Origin: Candidatus Aminicenantota bacterium
GTDB lineage: Bacteria > Acidobacteriota > Aminicenantia > Aminicenantales > Aminicenantaceae
DNA: 43,306 bases
Reading direction: 5' to 3'
Assembly: GCA_014727835.1 (NCBI GenBank)
Contig: WJMT01000087.1
Coordinates: 1 to 43,306 of the forward strand
Positions within the stretch are counted from its first letter, which is position 1. Each line of letters opens with the position of its first letter. The position numbers and the translations under genes were made by a program. Positions 34,265 through 41,872 of the stretch are shown here, one piece after another. The notes below the pieces were generated by a model. The model was not told the DNA's origin. It ran no database searches and saw nothing but the letters and a program-made list of their open reading frames with translations.

Positions 34265-35182
34265 GTGAAAGCAAATCTTTTTGGTCTCATCTTTGTCTGT
34301 GGACTGGCCCTGTGTATGGGAGCCTGTGAAGACAACACAGGACAGGATCCGCATTTAACCGGAATGAAAAAAGCTGTTTCCCTGGATGGAGTGGATATCT
34401 ATTATCGGATCAAAGGAGTGGGGAACTACACTTTGGTTTTTGTCCATGGATGGTGTAATGATATGACTTACTGGAAAAATCAAATCCCGGCCTTTACTTC
34501 CGGATACCAAGCAGTGGCCCTTGACCTGGCCGGGCACGGGCTTTCCGGGATGAACAGAAAGTCCTGGTCTATGGAGGCGTTCGGAGGTGACGTGGTTTCT
34601 GTGATCACCGAGGAAAGCCTGGACCGTATCATTCTCATCGGGCATGGGATGGGAGGAGCTGTGATTCTGGAGGCAGCCAGGATTGTGCCGGAGAAAGTGA
34701 TCGGTCTGGTGGGTGTGGATACCTTCCAGGACCATTACATGAAAAACTATCCGGAAGAACAGATTGATTTTTTTGTCAAGCCATGGCAGGAGGACTTTAA
34801 AAACAGGATGAGAGAGTATGCGGTTGAGACTTATTTTCCTGACCATGTCGACCAGGAGCTGATGAAAGAAATCATTCTTGATCTCAGAGAAGCTCCGTCT
34901 GATGTGGCTCTGGATATACTGAAACATGTTTTAAGATATAACGGGGCTCAAGCCTTTCAAGAGATAAAGGTTCCCATCCGCGGCATCAATTCAAAACTGC
35001 ACCACACTTCCTATGAAGTCGCTGGCAGGAATGCAGATTTTTTTGACTGGATCTATCAGTCGGGATCAGGACACTTTCCTATGCTTGAGAATCCAGATTT
35101 TTTCAACCGCTTGCTGGCCGGAAGGCTGGAAGAGATTGTTTTGGATCTGTATGAAAGACAAGATCAGAAGCCTCAGGATTGA
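34265..35182 (+). CDS. Alpha/beta-hydrolase-fold lipoprotein with nucleophile Ser replaced by Gly
   Basis: A 305-residue protein if started at the GTG at 34265, which has AAGGGAG seven bases upstream and gives a short lipoprotein signal peptide ending in LCMGAC (lipidated Cys21). Upstream TTG and ATG codons in frame give poorer signals. The fold is clear: oxyanion region FVHGWCNDMTYW (59-70), LDLAGHGLSG (87-96) and the histidine in GSGHFPMLENP near 277. The nucleophile elbow, however, reads G126-H-G-M-G130 where the family has GHSMG, so the serine is Gly128. The codon is GGG, at least two changes from most serine codons in use. It may be non-catalytic or use another mechanism. It sits between the reductase and the radical SAM gene. 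Confidence 0.85.
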   Translation: MKANLFGLIFVCGLALCMGACEDNTGQDPHLTGMKKAVSLDGVDIYYRIKGVGNYTLVFVHGWCNDMTYWKNQIPAFTSGYQAVALDLAGHGLSGMNRKSWSMEAFGGDVVSVITEESLDRIILIGHGMGGAVILEAARIVPEKVIGLVGVDTFQDHYMKNYPEEQIDFFVKPWQEDFKNRMREYAVETYFPDHVDQELMKEIILDLREAPSDVALDILKHVLRYNGAQAFQEIKVPIRGINSKLHHTSYEVAGRNADFFDWIYQSGSGHFPMLENPDFFNRLLAGRLEEIVLDLYERQDQKPQD

Positions 35183-35227
35183 GGCTGAGTGCATCTAATG
35201 AAGATCAATATACGGAGATAAGGGGAA

Positions 35228-36256
35228 ATGCAGTCAAGGCGTGAATTTGTCCGCTCTGTGCTGATGCAAGCAGGAACGCTTTGGGCTTTTCCCTATCATG
35301 TGTTGTCCGGAAAGGATCGGAACATGAATGACAAAAAAGACAACCCGAACACCTATCCTTCATATATGAGGCTCTATCAAAGCGGTGAGCTGGATGAACG
35401 GATCGGCAAGTTGAAATCTTATTATGAAAACTGCACTCTGTGTCCCAGAGACTGCCGGGTCAACCGTGTCAAAGGCGAGACAGGGAAATGTGAGGCGAAT
35501 GCTTCGCTTAAAATATCAAGTGCCTTTGCTCACTTTGGGGAAGAAAGGCCTCTGGTGGGGACAAAGGGCTCCGGGACCATATTTTTTTCCCACTGCGGGC
35601 TGCGTTGTGTGTACTGTCAGAATTACACTCTCAGCATCAGAGGAGAGGGGGTCGAAGTGGGGGAAAAAAGAGTTGCTGAATCCATGCTCAAGCTCCAGGC
35701 ACTGGGGTGCCATAACATCAACCTGGTGACGCCGACTCATTATGTGCCCGGCATTGTGAGTTCTCTGAAACAAGCGATTTCCAGAGGCCTCAGAATACCG
35801 ATCGTCTACAACACCGGAGGATATGAAAAAGCTGAGGTTTTAAAGCTGCTCGACGGGATAGTGGACCTTTACCTTCCTGATTTCAAATACACATCGCCGG
35901 AAATGGCAGCCGCCTATTCCAGTGAAGCCTTTAATTATCCTTACTACGTCAAGATTGCGTTCAAAGAGATGTACAGGCAGGTGGGGAATCTGGTCAAAGA
36001 TAAAAGAGGAGTGGCCCGGAAAGGACTGATGATCCGGCATCTCATCCTTCCCAATAGGATCGCCGGGAGCCGGGAGTTTCTCGAATTCACTGCCCGGGAG
36101 CTGTCCACAGAATGCTATATAAATTTGATGAGGCAGTACAGGCCTGAATACAGGGCTCGGGAGTTTCCGGACATCAACCGGCGAATCACCAGAAAAGAGT
36201 ACAGTGAAGTCTTGGAATGCGCTCACCAGCTGGGATTCCGCAATCAGGACCTATGA
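35228..36256 (+). CDS. PflX/PflA-like radical SAM protein with Tat-like N-terminus
   Basis: A 342-residue radical SAM protein of the COG1313 (PflX) type. The 4Fe-4S/SAM motif is C123-GLR-C127-VY-C130 in HCGLRCVYCQN. An extra cysteine cluster lies before it (C69, C72, C76, C88 in CTLCPRDCRVNRVKGETGKC), as in the family. The first 25 residues, MQSRREFVRSVLMQAGTLWA, carry an S-R-R-x-F twin-arginine motif followed by a modest hydrophobic stretch, resembling a Tat export signal. If real, a radical SAM enzyme would be placed outside the cytoplasm, which would be unexpected. A second start at M33 would give a cytoplasmic protein. GGAGATAAGGGG precedes the ATG. Substrate unknown; the family is linked by homology to glycyl-radical enzyme activation. 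Confidence 0.88.
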   Translation: MQSRREFVRSVLMQAGTLWAFPYHVLSGKDRNMNDKKDNPNTYPSYMRLYQSGELDERIGKLKSYYENCTLCPRDCRVNRVKGETGKCEANASLKISSAFAHFGEERPLVGTKGSGTIFFSHCGLRCVYCQNYTLSIRGEGVEVGEKRVAESMLKLQALGCHNINLVTPTHYVPGIVSSLKQAISRGLRIPIVYNTGGYEKAEVLKLLDGIVDLYLPDFKYTSPEMAAAYSSEAFNYPYYVKIAFKEMYRQVGNLVKDKRGVARKGLMIRHLILPNRIAGSREFLEFTARELSTECYINLMRQYRPEYRAREFPDINRRITRKEYSEVLECAHQLGFRNQDL

Positions 36257-36326
36257 ATTCTCTCCATTGTTTTGCTGCTTGACCTTATAAAGGCAATCCC
36301 TTATAAAAGTACCAACAGGAAGAAAC

Positions 36327-37607
36327 ATGCCGCTGAACAAAAAAGATCTTAAGGGCCAGAGAATCGACTGCAATGATTTCTCCATGGCAGATTTTGCTGA
36401 TTATAGAGGAGAGGATCTGTTTGAAGCCGCTGATTATTTTTGGGAGTATGTGGCGGATGCGGTCAAAAAGAAGTACATGATCTATATTCAGCCCATGATG
36501 TCCGGTCCCCGGACCGAACTCAAAGTCTATGACCGGAATACTCGATCGGTCCGCAAGTTTTTGAATTTTTGTTCCTACAATTATCTGGGATACTCTTTCC
36601 ACCCCGAGGTTATCCAAACGGTCAAAGAGACTCTGGATGAGTTTGGCACTGGTGCGGTTTCCGCTCCTCTTCTCAGCGGCTATTCTGAACCCATCAGCCG
36701 GCTGGAACAAGAGCTCAGCCGTTTGAAAGGAATGGATTCTTCTGTGGTGTTTCCCACCGGATACAGCACTAATGTGGGAATCCTCTCAGGACTTTTAAAG
36801 CCGGGTGATGTGGCTGTTCTGGATATTCTATCTCATGCTTCCATCTATGACGGAGTCAGGTTGTCCGGGGCAGACATCAAAGTTTTTGCTCACAACAACC
36901 CTTCTCATTTGGAGAGGGTTTTGAGAAAGGCAGGCAAAAAACGGGTGATGGTGTGTGTGGAAGGAGTCTACAGCATGGATGGTGATCTGGCCAATCTTCC
37001 AGAGATCATTCCCCTCTGTCAAAAATACGGGGCCAAACTGCTGGTCGACGAAGCCCACGCCACTCTTGTTTTTGGAGAGAATGGAGGCGGAGTAGCTGAG
37101 CATTTTGGTGCGGAAAATGAAGTGGATATATCCATTGGAACGTTCAGCAAATCTTTTGGCGCCATCGGAGGATTCGCCTCTGGAGAAGAAAAACTCATGA
37201 CCTATCTGAGGATGTTTTCCAGGTCCTATGTGTTCTCCTGTGCCATGGCCCCTCACACTGCAGCAGGGATTCTCAAAGTGCTTGAGATCTTCAAAAAAGA
37301 TCCCTCTGAAAGAGACCGGTTGTGGGATAACACGCGCATCATGCACAAAAAATTAAAACAAGCCGGATTTGATATCGGAAACACCAAGTCACAGGTGGTT
37401 CCCATAATGGTGGGAAGCGATCTGAGGCTGCGGGAGATCAGCATGCGGATCCAGCAGAGAGGCTTGTACACAGGGGTGGTCACTTATCCGGCTGTGTCCA
37501 AGAACAAGACCCGGCTGAGATTATCTGTGTCCTCCAAACACACCACAGATCAGATGGATGAATGCGTGCACATCCTGAAACAGGTCTTCAGTGAAGTCAA
37601 AGATTGA
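36327..37607 (+). CDS. Second alpha-oxoamine synthase (PLP-dependent acyl-CoA:amino acid acyltransferase)
   Basis: A 426-residue alpha-oxoamine synthase, the group of BioF, KBL, ALA synthase and serine palmitoyltransferase. It has a longer N-terminus than the first copy in the window and NFCSYNYLGYSFHP (80-93), which recalls eukaryotic and myxobacterial SPT. PLP-site residues: H170 in LSHAS, D241-H244 in DEAH, Schiff-base K275 in GTFSKSFGAIGG. It differs strongly from the 19382-20611 enzyme (GTGAVSAPLLSGYSE where the other has PMGSRMMTGNT), so the two are not recent duplicates. It has AGGAAG before the ATG. Neighbours give no BioF or KBL pathway context; a sphingoid-base synthase or 2-amino-3-ketobutyrate ligase are both possible. 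Confidence 0.88.
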   Translation: MPLNKKDLKGQRIDCNDFSMADFADYRGEDLFEAADYFWEYVADAVKKKYMIYIQPMMSGPRTELKVYDRNTRSVRKFLNFCSYNYLGYSFHPEVIQTVKETLDEFGTGAVSAPLLSGYSEPISRLEQELSRLKGMDSSVVFPTGYSTNVGILSGLLKPGDVAVLDILSHASIYDGVRLSGADIKVFAHNNPSHLERVLRKAGKKRVMVCVEGVYSMDGDLANLPEIIPLCQKYGAKLLVDEAHATLVFGENGGGVAEHFGAENEVDISIGTFSKSFGAIGGFASGEEKLMTYLRMFSRSYVFSCAMAPHTAAGILKVLEIFKKDPSERDRLWDNTRIMHKKLKQAGFDIGNTKSQVVPIMVGSDLRLREISMRIQQRGLYTGVVTYPAVSKNKTRLRLSVSSKHTTDQMDECVHILKQVFSEVKD

Positions 37608-37638
37608 AATTTTGATCAGCTTGGACGATTCATAAACA

Positions 37639-39129
37639 ATGAGAAATGATTGGCTAACGATTTTGTGTGCAGGTATTTTGGTTTTCATCACAGCTTTCTG
37701 TTCTTCATTGATGAAGGAGGAATACGCAGACATCTCTCCCCAAAGTATGGACCAAATGGTCCGTTCTTTATCAGGGCAGAGACTCCGGAGTTATGCCCAA
37801 GAGCTGTCTTCGGAAAAATATGCGGGAAGACTCTCTGGAACTCAGGAGTACAAGCAAGCAGCGGAATGGGTGGCCTCTTTTTTTGAGAAATGGGAGATGA
37901 CTCCTGCGGGAGAGAATGGGACTTATCTTCAGCCCTTTCCCAATTCTCACACCATTGTTTTTGAAGGAGGGGAGCTGGCGTATCATTATGATCCGGCTGA
38001 CCTCAACAAAAAAAAATATTATCAATATGAGCAGGAGTACTATCCTGGGTCTGAATCAGGTTCCGGAGCCATCACTGCTGAAGTGGTGTATGTGGGTTAT
38101 GGGATTTATGCCCCGGAGCTGGATTACAATGACTATGAGCAAGTGGATGTCAAAGGCAAGATTGTGTTTATGGAACCGGGAGTTCCGGTCTCACCCAAAC
38201 AGGATCCTGAAGAATACAAAAAATGGAGTCATTATTCCTTAAACCTGTATAAAGTGAAGATGGCCGCAGCCCAGGGAGCCAAAGCCCTGCTTTATCATGA
38301 CCTGACTGTGGATCCCAATACAGATTATGTCAAGGGATTTCTGGTGTCTCAGGTCGGAGATGTGGTGGCCAATGATATCTTTTCAGAGACCGGATACACC
38401 CTCCCTAAAGTCAGGGAAACGATACAGCAGGAATTGACCCCCCAATCCTTTGAGACCGGAAAGATCTTCACTATGGAGAATCTGACGGAACACCATGCCA
38501 AAGGAACAGGATACAATGTGATGGGCCTGATTCCAGGAGCTGATCCTGAAATGAAAGATGAGGTCATCATCGGTGCCCATCTGGATCATGTGGGTTTCTG
38601 TTATGAAGTCATGCCCGGAGCCAATGACAATGCCTCGGGAATGGCAGTGCTTCTGGGGGTGGCGAAAACGCTTTCTCAAAATCCTTTCAAGCTGGGGCGT
38701 TCGGTCCTGTTTGTTGGATTCGGGGGCAAAGAACAGGGGTTTTTGGGGAGCCAAGCCTATTTGAAGGATCCGGTTTTTCCGGTGACAAAAACCGCTTTAT
38801 TTATCAATTTGGATATCGTGGGCAGCGGGCACATTTTAAAGGTTTTTGGAGCCCAAGACTTTCCTGATATATGGAAAGCTGTAAGGAAAACCAACCGGAA
38901 AGAAATCGGGATACAGTTGATTCCAGTGGAGTTCTCTTCTCTGGAACGGGAGAATTCAGATGCGGATTTCTTTTATAAAAAAAAGGTGCCCACTCTCTTT
39001 TTTCAAGTTCAAGACGTGCCGGAATACATCCACACCACCCAAGATACTGCGGATAAACTGAATCCGAAGCTCATGCAGGATCTGACCCATCTGCTTTCCT
39101 TTGTGATCCTGGATTTTTCCCAAAAATAA
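37639..39129 (+). CDS. M28-family peptidase lipoprotein lacking the general-base Glu
   Basis: A 496-residue protein with a lipoprotein signal peptide ending ITAFC (Cys21), a PA insert (about 140-270) and an M28 domain. The zinc ligands of the family are present: H314 in GAHLDHVG, D330 in GANDNAS, E365, D392 in NLDIVG and the His of YIHTTQDT near 475. In the paired-Glu motif, where active M28 enzymes have GEE, this protein has GKE, so the residue that acts as general base is Lys364. It may therefore bind zinc and peptides without normal catalysis. It lies 31 bases after the alpha-oxoamine synthase gene, and no clear Shine-Dalgarno sequence precedes the ATG. Confidence 0.88.
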   Translation: MRNDWLTILCAGILVFITAFCSSLMKEEYADISPQSMDQMVRSLSGQRLRSYAQELSSEKYAGRLSGTQEYKQAAEWVASFFEKWEMTPAGENGTYLQPFPNSHTIVFEGGELAYHYDPADLNKKKYYQYEQEYYPGSESGSGAITAEVVYVGYGIYAPELDYNDYEQVDVKGKIVFMEPGVPVSPKQDPEEYKKWSHYSLNLYKVKMAAAQGAKALLYHDLTVDPNTDYVKGFLVSQVGDVVANDIFSETGYTLPKVRETIQQELTPQSFETGKIFTMENLTEHHAKGTGYNVMGLIPGADPEMKDEVIIGAHLDHVGFCYEVMPGANDNASGMAVLLGVAKTLSQNPFKLGRSVLFVGFGGKEQGFLGSQAYLKDPVFPVTKTALFINLDIVGSGHILKVFGAQDFPDIWKAVRKTNRKEIGIQLIPVEFSSLERENSDADFFYKKKVPTLFFQVQDVPEYIHTTQDTADKLNPKLMQDLTHLLSFVILDFSQK

Positions 39130-39148
39130 TCCTTTTCCTCTCTTCTCA

Positions 39149-41359
39149 CTATTTGATATAACCGAGGCTTTTGAGTCGTTCCCGGGTCTCTTTGTCAATG
39201 GTTTCAAGGTCCATCTTTTGGCTTTGAAAAACCTTGTCCCGGGCGTAGGTTCTGAGAATCTGGCGAAAATAGCCAGATGCAGACGGCATTTCATACAACA
39301 GGTTGGTTTTTTCTGAAGAGTCAGTCCAAAGATCAAACAGCATCTCTTTATCTTTAGTTGAGATGAATTTATAGCGATGTCCGATAATCCCTTTCTGCTG
39401 TCTTGTTCCGGAAAGATTTTCCAAAAACACAAGGCCTGAGGTCTGTTTTGGCATGAGGATATACGGCAAGAGAGTTTTTCCTCTGAATCCAAAGTCCTCT
39501 GAAATCCCAAAGACATCCAGAATGGTAGCCGGGGCGTCTACCACACTGGCAGGGACTTGAGGATTGATGCAGCGCCATCCCCATTTCTCAGGAAAGACCA
39601 TGACAAACGGAATGTGAACCATTTCCTGAAACAGAGTGGTGTTGTGTCCCAGTTTTCCGTGCTGCATCCGGCTGGCTTCTCCGTGGTCAGAGGTGAAAAT
39701 CATGACAGTCTGATCCAGAAGACCGCGTTGTTCAAAAAAGTTATAAATGCTTTTTGCCAGGCTGTCGGCATAGAGCACATTGGCATCATACATGGACTCG
39801 ATATAATCCAGAAGTTCGTCTGTGGGTGGGATCTCATTGTTTTCGATTTTTCTGAAGTTTTGAGGAGTCGGGTTGAAAGAAATATTTTTGGGAGTGGGAA
39901 ACACTTGGTATTGAGGAGGAGGCAGGTAAGGGGCATGAGGAGGATGAAGGTGGATATAAATGAATTTTTGATCCTCTTTCTGATGGTGAGAGTAAATAGA
40001 GGTCAGAGCCTCTTGGATGATAAGCTGGTATGGATTGAAAAAGAGCTGGGTGAATCCTTTAGAAAGTCCCCAGCCTTTGGAAAACCAAGGCTGTCCTGTT
40101 ATGAGAAAAGAGGAGATCCCGTGTTCGGATAGGATCTTCTGTAGTTTGGGCAGTTCGGGATTGATTTTGGTGTCTTTTTCCACCAGTCCGTGTTCATGAG
40201 GATATCGGGATGTGAAAAGTGTTCCAGTGGAAGCCAGAGTGTAGGGACTGTTGGCGTAAAAATTCTGGAAAACTATGTTTTGTTCTCCGATTTTTTGTAA
40301 AAATGGGGTGGTGTTTCGTTGATATCCGTAAAGGCTGGAATGCTTGGCATGAAAGGCATCCATCACTACATACACCATATCCAATTCTTGGGATCGAAGG
40401 TTTTGCTCCAGATTCTGAAGTTTGAAGGCTGTCTTTGTTTCTTTGAATGGCTCCAGGATCTTGATTTCAGACCAAATCACAAAATCCTGTAAAGATACCG
40501 GGATTTTTCTTTGTCTCTCAAGATAAAAAGCCAGCTTGGTGAAAGGGCCCGCCCTTTTTTTCAGTTGAATGCTGTGGAAACCTGCTTTTTTGAACACCAA
40601 ATTCTGAGAATGGTCACCAGAATCGATTTTAAGACAAGCTTTGATGTTTTTGGGCAGATGGGAGATTTTGACTATGAGTTTTTCAGAGCCGGATGCTTTG
40701 AGATAGGAGATAAAGGCGTTTCCGGGAAAATGAAGGACCTCCCCGCTTTTTTTCTGGAGCAGTGGTCTGGAAAATCCGGATTCTTTCTGCCGGGAATGAA
40801 AAAATTTGAAGGATTTGAATGCTGCGGACAAAAGCCGTTTGTCACGGGTATCGGATAAATCTGAGGGTCTTTCCGTTTTGTCATACTCAAACGTTAAAAT
40901 GTTTTTTCCTATATGGATCTTTTTTTTTGGAAGAGAAACTTTGCAAACCTGAAACCGGGGCTCCAGGTACAAAGTTTCAATGTGTTTGGAGTTGAGGAAA
41001 ATTTGAACCTTTTGTTTCTCTGCCCCCTTGAGTTTGACTGAACGGCATTCTGTCTCCATGATTAAGTCCTGAGTTTGTGCTGCCTCAAACATGATGGCGC
41101 TTTTATAACCCTGAGCCCATCGCAAATCTCTTTCTGGACGGTGCCACCCGGATATAAAATAGGAATCCCATTTGGGTTTCACGGCATCAATAACTCTGGT
41201 CAAGGTCGCCTTTTCCAGGACATCAAAATCCTTGAGCAGATCAAGAGTGACTCTTTGGTTCTTGCCCCATTCATTTGGTCCAGAGTCCGCTCCGCAGGAA
41301 AAAGATATCAGAGTCACAGCACCAATGAACAGAATCCAACAGATCCTTCTCTTTTTCAT
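39149..41359 (-). CDS. Sulfatase/phosphoglycerol-transferase superfamily lipoprotein
   Basis: A 736-residue protein with a lipobox (LISFSC, Cys22). Residues about 40-300 form a beta-rich region with little recognisable similarity, possibly a carbohydrate-binding or adhesion domain. Residues about 325-730 are an alkaline-phosphatase/sulfatase-superfamily domain: metal Asp D334 in VYVVMDAFHAKHSSLYGYQR, then NSPYTLASTGTLFTSRYPHEHG and the metal-binding IFTSDHGEAS. The position of the formylglycine Cys or Ser (CxPxR) is taken by Thr374, without the P and R. This argues against classical formylglycine sulfatase activity and fits a Thr-nucleophile phospho-transferase or hydrolase. The start codon is immediately preceded by an inverted repeat (41360-41386) rather than a clear Shine-Dalgarno sequence. 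Confidence 0.85.
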   Translation of the reverse strand: MKKRRICWILFIGAVTLISFSCGADSGPNEWGKNQRVTLDLLKDFDVLEKATLTRVIDAVKPKWDSYFISGWHRPERDLRWAQGYKSAIMFEAAQTQDLIMETECRSVKLKGAEKQKVQIFLNSKHIETLYLEPRFQVCKVSLPKKKIHIGKNILTFEYDKTERPSDLSDTRDKRLLSAAFKSFKFFHSRQKESGFSRPLLQKKSGEVLHFPGNAFISYLKASGSEKLIVKISHLPKNIKACLKIDSGDHSQNLVFKKAGFHSIQLKKRAGPFTKLAFYLERQRKIPVSLQDFVIWSEIKILEPFKETKTAFKLQNLEQNLRSQELDMVYVVMDAFHAKHSSLYGYQRNTTPFLQKIGEQNIVFQNFYANSPYTLASTGTLFTSRYPHEHGLVEKDTKINPELPKLQKILSEHGISSFLITGQPWFSKGWGLSKGFTQLFFNPYQLIIQEALTSIYSHHQKEDQKFIYIHLHPPHAPYLPPPQYQVFPTPKNISFNPTPQNFRKIENNEIPPTDELLDYIESMYDANVLYADSLAKSIYNFFEQRGLLDQTVMIFTSDHGEASRMQHGKLGHNTTLFQEMVHIPFVMVFPEKWGWRCINPQVPASVVDAPATILDVFGISEDFGFRGKTLLPYILMPKQTSGLVFLENLSGTRQQKGIIGHRYKFISTKDKEMLFDLWTDSSEKTNLLYEMPSASGYFRQILRTYARDKVFQSQKMDLETIDKETRERLKSLGYIK

Positions 41360-41386
41360 GTTAATATCTCACATTTCCATATTAAC
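41360..41386. promoter_or_regulatory. Inverted repeat abutting the start codon of the sulfatase-like gene
   Basis: GTTAATAT (41360-41367) and ATATTAAC (41379-41386) are perfect 8-bp arms around an 11-base spacer. The repeat ends directly at the ATG at 41359 and covers the place where a ribosome-binding site is expected. It could be an operator or an RNA hairpin that limits initiation. Confidence 0.5.
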
Positions 41387-41581
41387 CTGATCCTGTTTTC
41401 AATTGCAAATCAAACCCCATTCACTCCGACTCACTGATCTGTCACAATGATGGTTGAACTGAAATGCAAGATAGAAAGACGACGAACAGAAAAAGAAACA
41501 CATGCTGTCCTTTGATTTTCATTCTATTAAGGTGAGGCTCAAGAAAAAACAGAAGGAGGAAAGAGCAAAAAGGGCCTTAGG

Positions 41582-41616
41582 ATTCAATAAATTGAAGAAG
41601 ATTCAATATATTGAAT
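41582..41616. promoter_or_regulatory. Tandem palindromic operator candidate
   Basis: ATTCAATAAATTGAAG (41582-41597) and ATTCAATATATTGAAT (41601-41616) share the form ATTCAA-N4-TTGAA; the second is a perfect 16-bp palindrome. Their centres are 19 bases apart, close to two helical turns, as expected for two dimers binding on one face of the DNA. Confidence 0.5.
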
Positions 41617-41801
41617 TATTTTCCATATAAATAAAGTCCTTTGTTTTTCTATCTGATTGAATTTAAAGATGTTAGCTGCTTGAGTTAATTTGGCATGAAT
41701 ATTGCTTTAGAATTGTACAGAAAAATGAAAAGTTTTATTTATCTCAAAGGAGGTGAGAATAACCGGTTAGACTCTGCAAAATTAGTTAAAAGGAAAACAG
41801 G

Positions 41802-41820
41802 TGGAGTGAACAACACTCCA
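41802..41820 (+). promoter_or_regulatory. Perfect hairpin in the receptor leader
   Basis: TGGAGTG (41802-41808) pairs with CACTCCA (41814-41820) around a five-base AACAA loop. Outside it, ACTCT (41771-41775) can pair with AGAGT (41820-41824), giving a possible closing stem and alternative pairings of the shared bases. Confidence 0.5.
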
Positions 41821-41834
41821 GAGTTAAGGGTAAC

Positions 41835-41861
41835 TTTTTCCCAATTTGAATTGGGTAAAAA
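41835..41861 (+). promoter_or_regulatory. Hairpin directly before the receptor ribosome-binding site
   Basis: TTTTTCCCAAT (41835-41845) pairs with ATTGGG (41850-41855) and AAAAA (41857-41861), with a four-base TTGA loop and one bulged T. The stem ends at the base before GGAGG (41862-41866), so it could control ribosome access to the TTG start at 41873. Confidence 0.5.
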
Positions 41862-41872
41862 GGAGGAAAAAA

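Larger units (their letters stand above)
41387..41872. other. Upstream region and leader of the TonB-dependent receptor gene
   Basis: About 490 AT-rich bases between divergent genes. They hold a pair of palindromes (41582-41616) and two hairpins close to the receptor start (41802-41861), listed separately. A 61-codon frame (41695-41880) overlaps the receptor start, but shows no recognisable domain and no ribosome-binding site. No convincing sigma70 promoter is visible. Confidence 0.5.

Noticed and set aside
41771..41835. Resemblance to a cobalamin riboswitch (TTAAAAGGAAAACAGGTG) before a TonB receptor.
   Set aside because: Only a loose match to the first conserved block. The later B12-box-type block (AGCCAGGAGACCTGCC-like) is not present before the start codon.
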